The notes under the pieces are model-generated. The model was not told the DNA's origin. It ran no database searches and saw nothing but the letters and a program-made list of their open reading frames with translations. Positions 24,680-33,192 of a stretch of 64,000 bases of DNA are shown here, one piece after another. How positions within the stretch are numbered: the stretch's first letter is position 1; each line of letters starts with the position of its first letter. A program made the position numbers and the translations under genes. The stretch comes from Catenisphaera adipataccumulans (GTDB lineage Bacteria; Bacillota_I; Bacilli_A; Erysipelotrichales; Erysipelotrichaceae): NCBI RefSeq assembly GCF_014202755.1, contig NZ_JACHHK010000003.1:186001-250000 (forward strand), read 5' to 3'.

Positions 24680-25439
24680 ACAAGTCCTCCCACAGCTGTT
24701 GCTGCTGCTTCGCGTATTGACGAATATCGATGCCCAGTGCCGATGACCAGATGGTTTCAGGCAGTTGTTCCTTGGCCATATGCGCCAACAGGCAGCCGTC
24801 TTTGAGGAACAGAAAGTCATCGCCGATGGTCAGCGGGGCCTCCAGATCATGGAACACCGCGATCAAAGTATGCGGGATGATCCTGCCGTTAATTTCCTCT
24901 TTTCCCTGCATCCATTCTTGAAGCAGATCCAGCCATTCGCTGCGCATCTTCAGATCCAGATGATTCATCGGTTCATCAAGCAGCAGGATCGGTGCCTCTT
25001 GGGCCAATGTCCGAGCCAGCAGCACACGCTGCAGCTGACCGCCGGATAATGTGTTCAGTGTCCGGTGCTTCAGATCTTCGATGCCCGTTTTTGCCATCAC
25101 TTCCGCAACAATGCCGGTATCGCTCATATCATGGACATACCGCCCCATTCGCACGGTCTGCTCAACGGTATAGTCGAAATAAGATCGTGAAAACTGCGGC
25201 AGCATCGCAAAATACTTTGCATACTGTCGGCGTGACCAATGCGATACGGAACGATCATCAAAGAAAAGATCTCCTTCGTGCGGCAGTACCCCGCAGATCG
25301 TTTTTAAAAGTGTTGTTTTCCCGCAGCCATTGTTGCCCAAGATACAGACCGACTGTCCCAGTTCGATAGAAAAATTCAAATGATGCAGTATTTCTGTTGA
25401 GCCATATGATGTACAGATATTTTTTCCGATCAGTTTCAT
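24672..25439 (-). CDS. ABC importer ATPase, BtuD/FecE type
   Basis: A 255-residue ATPase. Walker A is GNNGCGKTT (about residue 36), the signature is LSGGQLQRVLLAR, Walker B is ILLLDEPMNHLD, and the switch histidine is in IAVFHD. This matches importers for vitamin B12, haem or ferric siderophores (FecCD family). It overlaps the permease gene by four bases. The divergent neighbours metF and metH use cobalamin, so B12 or cobinamide is the favoured substrate, by context only. Confidence 0.88.
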   Translation of the reverse strand: MKLIGKNICTSYGSTEILHHLNFSIELGQSVCILGNNGCGKTTLLKTICGVLPHEGDLFFDDRSVSHWSRRQYAKYFAMLPQFSRSYFDYTVEQTVRMGRYVHDMSDTGIVAEVMAKTGIEDLKHRTLNTLSGGQLQRVLLARTLAQEAPILLLDEPMNHLDLKMRSEWLDLLQEWMQGKEEINGRIIPHTLIAVFHDLEAPLTIGDDFLFLKDGCLLAHMAKEQLPETIWSSALGIDIRQYAKQQQQLWEDLYD

Positions 25440-26455
25440 AAAGACCTCTTTCGAAAATAAAGCAGGGCGAAAAACGGGGCGCCGACCAAGGCCATGATCG
25501 CGCCGACCGGAATTTCCAGCGGAGCGGCCAGACAGCGGGAAAGCATATCCGCAAATGCCAGCAGGCCGCCGCCATAGACGAAAGCCATCGGCAGGACCAC
25601 TCGGTGCTGCGGGCCGAAGATCCGCCGCACCACATGCGGTGCGACCAGATCAATGAATCCGATCGTCCCGGTAAAGCAGACCGAGATCGCGGTAAGCATG
25701 GTCACGGTCAAGATCAGAATGCGCTTGACTTTCGACGTCTGTACACCCATCGCCATCGCCTGCTCATCCCCGAACGTCAGCAGATCCAGCTCTCTTGTGC
25801 AGCGGGATAAAATGATACAGCCGACAATACAGACTGGAAGCATGATTTTGATGTGCTGCCAGCCGCGTGAGGAAAACGATCCCATCATCCACATATAAAG
25901 CTGACGGATATTATCGGCATACAGCACGTTGATCAATGTCATGACCGCATTGACAAAAAGAGAAAAAACGATACCGACCAGAATAATGGTCTCATTGTGC
26001 GCCGACCGGTCAAGAAGCCGTGTCAGTCCCAAGACCACGAGCACCGTCGCCAAACCGAACACAAAAGCCCCGGCCGGCAGCGCCCAGGCTGCTGAGATCG
26101 GCAGGACCATGAACAGCGCCGCACCCAGACAGGCACCGGACGAGACACCAAGCGTATATGAAGAAGCCAGCGGATTTTCCAATACAGCCTGCAGCACCGC
26201 TCCGCTGACCGAAAGCATGCCCCCGACCAGAAAAGCCACCAGCACCCGCGGCAGACGAATTTTCCAGAAAATTGTATCGGTCATCGCCGAGATCGAAGAC
26301 GGCAGCGAAGCATGAAACAGATGATGACGAAGGATGGCCGCCATTTCCGTGCCGGAAATAGAAATACTGCCTGCAGCCACGGCGATTCCCGTCAGCAGCA
26401 GGCAGAATAAAATGGAAAGGATAATTTTAGTCTTCGTCGTCACCGAAGTTCGCAT
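25436..26455 (-). CDS. FecCD/BtuC-family ABC permease
   Basis: A 339-residue permease with about ten transmembrane helices. FecCD landmarks are RLPRVLVAFLVGG, GASLAVSGAVLQ-like GGMLSVSGAVLQAVLENPLA, SSGACLGAA and the C-terminal GFIDLVAPHVVRRIFG coupling region. I chose the ATG at 26455, with CCGGAAGA upstream; it overlaps the binding-protein gene by 29 bases. It forms the membrane channel of the importer with the ATPase downstream. Confidence 0.92.
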   Translation of the reverse strand: MRTSVTTKTKIILSILFCLLLTGIAVAAGSISISGTEMAAILRHHLFHASLPSSISAMTDTIFWKIRLPRVLVAFLVGGMLSVSGAVLQAVLENPLASSYTLGVSSGACLGAALFMVLPISAAWALPAGAFVFGLATVLVVLGLTRLLDRSAHNETIILVGIVFSLFVNAVMTLINVLYADNIRQLYMWMMGSFSSRGWQHIKIMLPVCIVGCIILSRCTRELDLLTFGDEQAMAMGVQTSKVKRILILTVTMLTAISVCFTGTIGFIDLVAPHVVRRIFGPQHRVVLPMAFVYGGGLLAFADMLSRCLAAPLEIPVGAIMALVGAPFFALLYFRKRSL

Positions 26456-27377
26456 ATTCTTCCGGATAAACATCCTTCGCCATCTCGATCATCGCATCCA
26501 CGACATGTTGATTTGGGCGGCTGCTGGTATCCGTATCAATGGAATAAACTTGTTTTTTAACAATTGCTTCCACATCCTGCCAGCCGTCATCTGCCAAGAT
26601 CGTACTGACCGGGTCATCCGTGTAGTCGACGTTCGTGATGATCACATCCGGATCCATCGCTACGGCTTCTTCTTCGGATACACTGATCCAGCCTTTTTGA
26701 CTATGCGTCGCATTTTTTGCACCGATGGTCGTGATCATCTCATCAATATAGGTCTTTTTGCCGGCGGTATAAATGGTCGGTGAATCATCGCTTGGCAGCG
26801 ACAGTTCAAACAGCACGGTCTTGCGGTCGGATTTTTTGATCGTCTTCGCGACATCTTTGATATCCTCGATCTCATCTTCCATATCATCGACAATATCTTC
26901 GGCTTCATCTTTTTCTTTCACACAGCGGCCGATGAACGTAATATCTTTTTCGATGCCCTTCAGCGATGTGCTGCTCGGAATATCCGCTACGCAAATATCC
27001 GCATCGCGGACCGCCTGGAAGGCATCATCGCCCTTGGTCGAGCTCATGCCGCTGGTAAACACAATATCCGGATCCAAAGCGACGATGGCCTCGTTGTCCG
27101 GGTTCATCATATCAAAGGACTGTACATCCGCGTTCAGCTGACTGGCGAAATCCTCTTTGGAATTGGTATCGACGGCGACGATCTTGTCAGCCAGTCCCAT
27201 ATCGATCAGGACCTGTGTGGTCGAAGGCGCCATCGATACGATGGTGTTGACTTCTTTTGGCAGCACGATGGTGTTGCCGCTGCGGTCCTTTACAGATTTG
27301 GCAGATGCCGGCACCATGGCCATACTGCAGCACAATACCGCTGCCAACAGAAAGCTGCATAATTTTTTGATCTTCAT
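26427..27377 (-). CDS. Periplasmic-binding-type substrate receptor (BtuF-like)
   Basis: A 316-residue PF01497-type receptor. An N-terminal signal sequence (KIKKLCSFLLAAVLCCSMAM region, about residues 1-26) ends near ASA|K. The cysteines there do not form a clear lipobox, so anchoring is uncertain. The mature part shows VSMAPSTTQVLIDMG, LDPDIVFTSGMSS, ADIPSS and RPNQHVVDAM, arrangements typical of cobalamin and haem receptors. It is very acidic at its C terminus. GAGGTAAAATGT precedes the ATG at 27377. It is the first gene of the importer operon, divergent from metF. Confidence 0.88.
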   Translation of the reverse strand: MKIKKLCSFLLAAVLCCSMAMVPASAKSVKDRSGNTIVLPKEVNTIVSMAPSTTQVLIDMGLADKIVAVDTNSKEDFASQLNADVQSFDMMNPDNEAIVALDPDIVFTSGMSSTKGDDAFQAVRDADICVADIPSSTSLKGIEKDITFIGRCVKEKDEAEDIVDDMEDEIEDIKDVAKTIKKSDRKTVLFELSLPSDDSPTIYTAGKKTYIDEMITTIGAKNATHSQKGWISVSEEEAVAMDPDVIITNVDYTDDPVSTILADDGWQDVEAIVKKQVYSIDTDTSSRPNQHVVDAMIEMAKDVYPEEYANFGDDED

Positions 27378-27515
27378 ACATTTTACCTCACTTGTCTCTA
27401 TTATACCCAATCTGCATGACAGTGACTATAAATTTTCCTTAGCGTCAGTCATAGGTAAAATCGATAAAAGCCAATGGAGATAAAATGATATACTATATCG
27501 AAAGAGGTAAAAACT

Positions 27516-28379
27516 ATGAAAATTATCGATATATTGAATCAAGATCAAGTAACACTTTCGTTTGAAGTTTTTCCGCCGAAAAAAGCGGATACATACGATG
27601 TAGTGGAACAGGCAGCCCGCGCGATCGCGTCGCTGCATCCCGACTTCATGAGCATCACCTACGGTGCCGGCGGCGGAACGAGCCAGTATACAGCCGATCT
27701 GGCAGCCGATCTGCACGACCGCATGGGAGTTGAAGTGCTGCCGCATTTGACATGCGTTTCGTCCGACCGGGCACACGTTCATAAAATGATCAAGACCTAT
27801 CAGGAAAAAGGCATTGAAAATATCATGGCGCTGCGCGGCGATCTGCCGAAAGACGGTCATCGATCCCAGGATTACACCTATGCCTACGAACTGATCCAGG
27901 ATATCAAAGCGCAGGGCGATTTCTGCATCGGCGGTGCCTGCTATCCGGAAGGACATATTGAATGTGCACACAAAGCCGATGATATCCAGCATTTGAAAAA
28001 CAAGGTCGAAGCCGGCTGTGATTTTTTGACCACCCAAATGTTTTTTGACAACACGATCTTTTATAACTTTCTGTACCGGATCCGCGAAGCCGGCATTCAG
28101 GTACCAGTCTTGGCCGGCATCATGCCGATCACCAATCCGCGGCAGCTGCAGCGCAGCGTACAGATGTCCGGCACCAACGTACCAGAACGCTTCCGCGCCA
28201 TTGTCGATTATTTCGGAGACGATCCCAAAGCCATGGAACAAGCCGGCATCATCTACGCCAGTGAACAGATCATCGATCTGATCGCCAACGGCATTAAACA
28301 CATTCATGTTTATTCCATGAACAAACCGGAAGTCGCCGCTGCCATTCAGGCCAACATTTCGGCGATGCTGCGGTCATGA
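27516..28379 (+). CDS. metF: Methylenetetrahydrofolate reductase MetF
   Basis: A 287-residue FAD-dependent reductase making 5-methyl-THF for methionine synthesis. Motifs are LSFEVFPPK (catalytic Glu), SITYGAGGGTSQ, PHLTCVS, LRGDLP and the FFDN(T)IFYNF stretch. AGAGGTAAAAAC precedes the ATG. Its stop overlaps the next start as ATGA, and that gene ends nine bases before metH, so methyl donor, reactivation protein and methionine synthase form one operon. Confidence 0.96.
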   Translation: MKIIDILNQDQVTLSFEVFPPKKADTYDVVEQAARAIASLHPDFMSITYGAGGGTSQYTADLAADLHDRMGVEVLPHLTCVSSDRAHVHKMIKTYQEKGIENIMALRGDLPKDGHRSQDYTYAYELIQDIKAQGDFCIGGACYPEGHIECAHKADDIQHLKNKVEAGCDFLTTQMFFDNTIFYNFLYRIREAGIQVPVLAGIMPITNPRQLQRSVQMSGTNVPERFRAIVDYFGDDPKAMEQAGIIYASEQIIDLIANGIKHIHVYSMNKPEVAAAIQANISAMLRS

Positions 28380-29002
28380 TCGACCGGAAAGAAACCGAGC
28401 GATACCTCGGTTATATGAAAGTCCGTCCGGACGCACAGATCGACGCCCGGATCGACGCCTGCATCGCTCAGATCGAAAAAACGATGGACTGCCGCAGCGT
28501 CAAACGCTATGAGCCCATGACGATCGAGGATGAGACCATCCGCATCGCCGATATGGAAATTCACAGCCAGAGCCTGCTGCGCAACTTGAAAGACTGTACG
28601 TCGGTCTGTCTGTTTGCGGCGACGATCGGGCCGGAAATCGATCGATTGATCCGGCGGGCCGAAATCGTCAGCATGACCGATGCAGCCATTTATCAGGCAG
28701 CCGGTGCGGCCGCCATTGAAAGCTATGTGGATCAAGTGAATCAAACCATCATCGCAGAAGCCGACGGCTATTGCCGGCCGCGGTTTTCCTGCGGATACGG
28801 AGACTTTGATCTCCATCACCAGCGGGATTTTGCCCGCCTTTTGAATTTACCGAAAACCATCGGTGTGACATTAACAGATACTTTACTGATGCAGCCCAGC
28901 AAGTCAGTCACGGCTTTGGTCGGCATCAGTCCGAAACCATCGCACTGCATCCTGCAAGGATGCGAAGCGTGCAGCCGCACTGATTGTACGTATCGACGTT
29001 AG
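28376..29002 (+). CDS. Stand-alone MetH reactivation (AdoMet-binding) domain protein
   Basis: A 208-residue protein equivalent to the activation domain that in E. coli is fused to the C terminus of MetH. It binds AdoMet and supports reductive methylation of oxidised cob(II)alamin. The key motif RPRFSCGYGDFDL (about residues 137-149) corresponds to the RxSxGYG AdoMet loop, and TLTDTLLMQPSKSVTALVG follows. The C-terminal CEACSRTDC is a small cysteine cluster often seen in these separate proteins. Its gene is between metF and metH, which lacks this domain, so the two are functionally complementary. Confidence 0.92.
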   Translation: MIDRKETERYLGYMKVRPDAQIDARIDACIAQIEKTMDCRSVKRYEPMTIEDETIRIADMEIHSQSLLRNLKDCTSVCLFAATIGPEIDRLIRRAEIVSMTDAAIYQAAGAAAIESYVDQVNQTIIAEADGYCRPRFSCGYGDFDLHHQRDFARLLNLPKTIGVTLTDTLLMQPSKSVTALVGISPKPSHCILQGCEACSRTDCTYRR

Positions 29003-29011
29003 GAGCTGAAT

Positions 29012-31390
29012 ATGAAATCATTACGATCAAGACTAGGAAAAGAATGGCTGTTCTGCGACGGCGGCACCGGCACTTCGCTGCAGGCGCTGGGCTTGGCCGG
29101 CGGCGAACTGCCCGAACGTTGGAATCAGACCCACCCGGACCGGATCCGCGCTCTTCATGAAGATTATCTGAAAGCCGGATGCGATATCATCAATACGAAT
29201 ACCTTCGGCTTGAATACCTTAAAATTTCCAGGTGAAGTCGAAAGCTTGACCGCTGCAGCGGTCCATTTGGCACAAGAAGCTAAAGAACGGACCGGCCGCG
29301 AGGATGCGTATATTGCGCTGGACATTGGTCCGACCGGAAAACTGCTTAAGCCTATGGGCGATCTGGATTTTGAAGAAGCCGTAGCATTGTTTGCGGAAAC
29401 GATCCGGGCCGGTGCCCAGGCTGGTGCCGATCTGGTGCTGATCGAAACGATGAGCGACAGCTATGAATCCAAAGCAGCCGTCCTGGCCGCAAAAGAAAAC
29501 TGCAGCCTGCCGGTGCTGATCACAAATATCTACAACGAAAATGGAAAATTGATGACCGGCGGCACGCCGGAAACCGTCGTCGCCATGCTCGAAGGCCTTG
29601 GTGTGGATGCGGTGGGCGTCAACTGCGGATTCGGTCCGCAGGAGATGATCCCGATCGTCAAACGCCTGACAGCTTGTGCTTCTGTTCCGGTCATCGTCAA
29701 TCCCAATGCCGGCCTGCCGAAGCAAATCAAAGGCCGCACGGTCTATGATCTGGGCGCGGAGGATTTCGCTCAGACCATGGTCGACATTGCCAAGCTGGGC
29801 GTTCAAGTGGTCGGCGGCTGCTGCGGTACGACGCCGGACTACATCAAACGGGCCCGGGAACTGGTCTTAAAGCACGTCCCGTTCAGACCCATCGAACCAA
29901 AACATCGCGCGGTCATCTGCTCCGGCAGCCAGCTGGCAGAAATTGGGCCGAAGCCTTTATTGATCGGCGAGCGCATCAATCCAACCGGCAAAAAACGTTT
30001 GAAGCAGGCCCTGCGTGAACACGATCTGAATTATATCCTCCAACAAGGCTTGGCCCAGGAAGAGGCCGGAGCCGATGTGCTGGATGTCAACATCGGCCTG
30101 CCGGAACTGGATGAACCAGCCATGATGGCGGAAGTGACCACGGCGCTGCAAAGTGTGACGACGCTGCCGCTGCAGCTGGATTCTTCCGATCCGGAAGCAC
30201 TGGAACGCGGCATGCGGCTTTACAACGGCAAACCGATGATCAACTCTGTCAACGGGAAAGCCGAATCCATGGCAGCCGTATTCCCACTGATCAAAAAATA
30301 CGGCGGCGTCTGCGTCGGTCTGGCGTTGGATGAAAACGGGATCCCGGATTCAGCCGACGGCCGGATCGCCATCGCTAAAAAGATCTACGCAAAAGCAGCC
30401 GAATACGGCATTGCTCCGGAGGATATTGTGATCGACGGACTGGCCATGACGGTCTCTTCGGACAGCCGCTCGGCATTGATCACTCTGGAAACGATCCGGC
30501 GGGTGCGGGATGAGCTGCAGGGTCATTCGATCCTCGGTGTTTCAAATATTTCTTTTGGTCTGCCGCAGCGGCAGATCATCAATGCGCATTTTCTGACGCT
30601 TGCCATGCAGGACGGCCTGTCCTGTGCGATCATGAATCCGAACAATGCGGAAATGATGAAATCGGTCCGTGCCTATATGGCTTTGATGGATCTAGATGAA
30701 AATTGCCTTCAATATATTCAGGCCTACAGCGAGCAGGAAACCGCCCCGCCGGTACAGACCAAAACTGCTTATACCCTTTCGCAATGCATTCAGAAAGGGC
30801 TGGCAGAACAAGCCGCGGAAGCGACCCGCAGCAAACTGGCAACGACCGATGGACTGACACTGATCAATGAAGAAATGATCCCGGCCCTGGATCTGGTCGG
30901 AAAAGGATTTGAAAAAGGTACGATCTTCCTGCCGCAGTTATTGATGGCAGCGGAGGCCGCAAAAGCGGCCTTTGCGGTCATCAAAGAATCCATGGCCGGC
31001 CAGCCGCGCGAAACCAAGGGCAAAGTCATTCTGGCGACCGTGAAAGGAGATATTCACGATATCGGCAAGAACATCGTCAAAGTTATGTTAGAAAACTATG
31101 GCTACGAAGTCATCGATCTGGGCAAAGACGTCCCGCCGGAGACCATCGTGCAGACAGCTGTCGATCAGCAGATCAAGCTGGTCGGATTAAGTGCGCTGAT
31201 GACCACGACGGTCGTCAGCATGGAAGAAACGATCAAGATGCTCCATACCGTAAAGCCTGATACCAAGGTCGTGGTCGGCGGTGCGGTGCTGACGGAAGAA
31301 TATGCCGAAATGATCCATGCCGATGCCTATGCGAAAGATGCAATGGCAACTGTACGGTATGCCGACCAGGTATTCGGGGCCGACAATTGA
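29012..31390 (+). CDS. metH: Cobalamin-dependent methionine synthase MetH (lacking activation domain)
   Basis: A 792-residue enzyme with the modules in order: the homocysteine-binding barrel (residues 1-~285, zinc cysteines in VNCGFGP and VGGCCGTTP), the pterin/methyl-THF barrel (about 310-575, LIGERINPTGKK and DVNIG), the B12-binding cap helices (about 585-665) and the cobalamin Rossmann domain (about 670-790) with KGDIHDIGKNIV carrying the axial His of DxHxxG. The usual fourth domain is encoded separately upstream. AGGAGCTGAAT precedes the ATG. The protein needs cobalamin, which agrees with the divergent importer. Confidence 0.96.
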   Translation: MKSLRSRLGKEWLFCDGGTGTSLQALGLAGGELPERWNQTHPDRIRALHEDYLKAGCDIINTNTFGLNTLKFPGEVESLTAAAVHLAQEAKERTGREDAYIALDIGPTGKLLKPMGDLDFEEAVALFAETIRAGAQAGADLVLIETMSDSYESKAAVLAAKENCSLPVLITNIYNENGKLMTGGTPETVVAMLEGLGVDAVGVNCGFGPQEMIPIVKRLTACASVPVIVNPNAGLPKQIKGRTVYDLGAEDFAQTMVDIAKLGVQVVGGCCGTTPDYIKRARELVLKHVPFRPIEPKHRAVICSGSQLAEIGPKPLLIGERINPTGKKRLKQALREHDLNYILQQGLAQEEAGADVLDVNIGLPELDEPAMMAEVTTALQSVTTLPLQLDSSDPEALERGMRLYNGKPMINSVNGKAESMAAVFPLIKKYGGVCVGLALDENGIPDSADGRIAIAKKIYAKAAEYGIAPEDIVIDGLAMTVSSDSRSALITLETIRRVRDELQGHSILGVSNISFGLPQRQIINAHFLTLAMQDGLSCAIMNPNNAEMMKSVRAYMALMDLDENCLQYIQAYSEQETAPPVQTKTAYTLSQCIQKGLAEQAAEATRSKLATTDGLTLINEEMIPALDLVGKGFEKGTIFLPQLLMAAEAAKAAFAVIKESMAGQPRETKGKVILATVKGDIHDIGKNIVKVMLENYGYEVIDLGKDVPPETIVQTAVDQQIKLVGLSALMTTTVVSMEETIKMLHTVKPDTKVVVGGAVLTEEYAEMIHADAYAKDAMATVRYADQVFGADN

Positions 31391-31439
31391 GTCTGTCTTA
31401 GAATTGTACTATACTTGGAGGTAGAAAGAGAGCAGAACA

Positions 31440-32468
31440 ATGAGCTTCCAATTTAATAAACAACTTCCCAAACCTCGGGAAATCAAAGCAAAATATCCGA
31501 TACCAGATGAACTGGCAAAAATCAAGGCAGCCCGCGATCAAGAAATAGCGGACATTCTGACCGGCAGGTCCAATAAATTCCTGCTGATCATCGGCCCGTG
31601 TTCGGCCGACAATGAAGATGCGGTGCTCGAATACGTCACCCGTCTGATCAATGTACAGGACCGTGTCAAAGACAAGATCCTGATCATTCCGCGTGTTTAT
31701 ACGAACAAACCGCGGACCACGGGAATCGGCTATAAAGGCATGCTTCATCAGCCGGATCCGGAAAAAGGAGCCGATTTATTGGCCGGCATCGTTGCGATCC
31801 GCAAGATGCACATCGATGTGATCAAAAAGACAGGAATGTCGGCAGCCGATGAAATGTTATATCCGGAAAACCACTGGTATCTGAATGACGTCCTGTCATA
31901 CAATGCGGTCGGTGCCCGTTCGGTCGAAGACCAGCAGCATCGTCTGGTGGCCAGCGGGGTCGAAGGCGCCTGCGGCATGAAAAATCCAACTTCCGGCGAT
32001 TTTAGGGTCATGCTCAACAGCATCGTTGCCGCACAGGCCAAGCAGCAGTTTATCTACCGCGGCTGGGATGTGCGTACATCCGGAAACCCGTTAGCACATG
32101 CCATCTTACGCGGCTCCGTCAGCAAGCATGGCAAAAACATCCCGAACTATCATTATGAAGATCTGAATTTATTATGCGATATGTATCATGAATTCGATCT
32201 GAAAAATCCGGCTTGTATCGTCGACTGCAACCATAGTAATTCCGGCAAGCAGTATCTGGAACAGATCCGCATCACCCGTGAGATCTTGTACAGCCGTAAA
32301 TATTCGCAGGATATCCGGTCCCTGGTCAAAGGTTTGATGATCGAAAGTTATCTGCAGCCCGGCAGCCAGAAGATCGGCGACGGTGTCTTCGGCAAGTCCA
32401 TTACCGATCCGTGTCTGGGCTGGGAAGACAGCGAGGCTTTGATTTACGAAATTGCTGAAAATGTATAA
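31440..32468 (+). CDS. 3-Deoxy-7-phosphoheptulonate synthase, class I (AroF/G/H type)
   Basis: A 342-residue DAHP synthase joining PEP and erythrose 4-phosphate, the first step of aromatic amino-acid synthesis. Motifs are IIGPCSADNEDAVLEY, RVYTNKPRTTGIGYKG, GARSVEDQQHR and CGMKNPTSGDF, and the metal-site DCNHSNSGK. Which aromatic amino acid inhibits it cannot be read here. An AGGAGG lies about 19 bases before the ATG with a weaker GAGAG closer. It is 50 bases after metH, close enough for co-transcription though it may have its own promoter. A bidirectional terminator follows. Confidence 0.95.
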   Translation: MSFQFNKQLPKPREIKAKYPIPDELAKIKAARDQEIADILTGRSNKFLLIIGPCSADNEDAVLEYVTRLINVQDRVKDKILIIPRVYTNKPRTTGIGYKGMLHQPDPEKGADLLAGIVAIRKMHIDVIKKTGMSAADEMLYPENHWYLNDVLSYNAVGARSVEDQQHRLVASGVEGACGMKNPTSGDFRVMLNSIVAAQAKQQFIYRGWDVRTSGNPLAHAILRGSVSKHGKNIPNYHYEDLNLLCDMYHEFDLKNPACIVDCNHSNSGKQYLEQIRITREILYSRKYSQDIRSLVKGLMIESYLQPGSQKIGDGVFGKSITDPCLGWEDSEALIYEIAENV

Positions 32469-32492
32469 AAAAAGCGTCCAAGACGCTTTTTT
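32467..32492. terminator. Bidirectional terminator between DAHP synthase and HAD phosphatase
   Basis: Stem GCGTC/GACGC (32474-32478, 32482-32486) flanked by A7 and T6, so it works for both converging genes. Confidence 0.85.
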
Positions 32493-33192
32493 ATTTGATT
32501 TCAGAAGGATCGGACACAATATGGGAAGCGCCGTGGGCTTGTAAAAAGGTGCGGCTGCGGAAGCCCCAAGTCACACTGATGCAGTCCATCGCACAATTGG
32601 CCGCTGTCTGAATATCAATTTCCGAATCGCCAATATAGACGCATTCGCGGCGGTCCACTTGAAGAACTTCCAGACATTTTTCCAACATATCCGGTGCCGG
32701 CTTGCGCCGGATTTCATCTTTCTGTCCCAGCGCAAAGTCAAAGACCCCCGCAAAGTGCTGTTCACACAATTTCTGTACCGCGCCATCCGGTTTATTGGAG
32801 ACAACGGCTGTCCGGACGCCGGCCTGCTTCATCGTTTGGATCATCGGTACGATGCCGGCATACGGCTTGGTATGATCGCGGCAGTGCAGTTCGTAATAAG
32901 GCTGGTAGGTCACTTTTAGTTCCTGGATCAGGCCAGGATCGATCTTCGCGGAGACCGGATCATCCGGTGTGCCGACTTTGACCAATTCGCTTTTCGGCAG
33001 GCCTGCTTCATAAGCAACGGCCCGTGTCAGAGCGACCACGACACCGCTGCCGAAAAATTCTTTCGTATCATGATCTGTATAATTATGACGGCGGCCGTGT
33101 TTTTCCATGGTATAGTTCAAGGCTGTTGTCAGATCCGTCACCGTATCCAGGACCGTGCCGTCCATATCGAAGATATATGCTTTATAGTTCAT
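32491..33192 (-). CDS. HAD-family hydrolase, phosphoglycolate-phosphatase-like
   Basis: A 233-residue HAD phosphatase. The catalytic motif I is FDMDGTVLDT (Asp nucleophile near residue 8), motif II is VVSNKP, motif III is the Lys in EIRRKPAPDML and motif IV is YIGDSEIDI. The helical cap and size match Gph/PgmB-like phosphatases; the exact substrate is unknown. The ATG at 33192 overlaps the MATE gene by 11 bases. It is the last gene of a five-gene operon starting at the HD-domain gene. Confidence 0.9.
   Translation of the reverse strand: MNYKAYIFDMDGTVLDTVTDLTTALNYTMEKHGRRHNYTDHDTKEFFGSGVVVALTRAVAYEAGLPKSELVKVGTPDDPVSAKIDPGLIQELKVTYQPYYELHCRDHTKPYAGIVPMIQTMKQAGVRTAVVSNKPDGAVQKLCEQHFAGVFDFALGQKDEIRRKPAPDMLEKCLEVLQVDRRECVYIGDSEIDIQTAANCAMDCISVTWGFRSRTFLQAHGASHIVSDPSEIK

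Noticed and set aside
27378-27515. A cobalamin riboswitch between the importer and metF
   Set aside because: The gap is 138 bases, shared by two divergent promoters, and none of the conserved B12-box bases are present.
27426-28307. Minus-strand ORF of 293 codons opposite metF
   Set aside because: It lies antisense to a full MetF with intact motifs and begins in its interior; composition is typical of a shadow frame.
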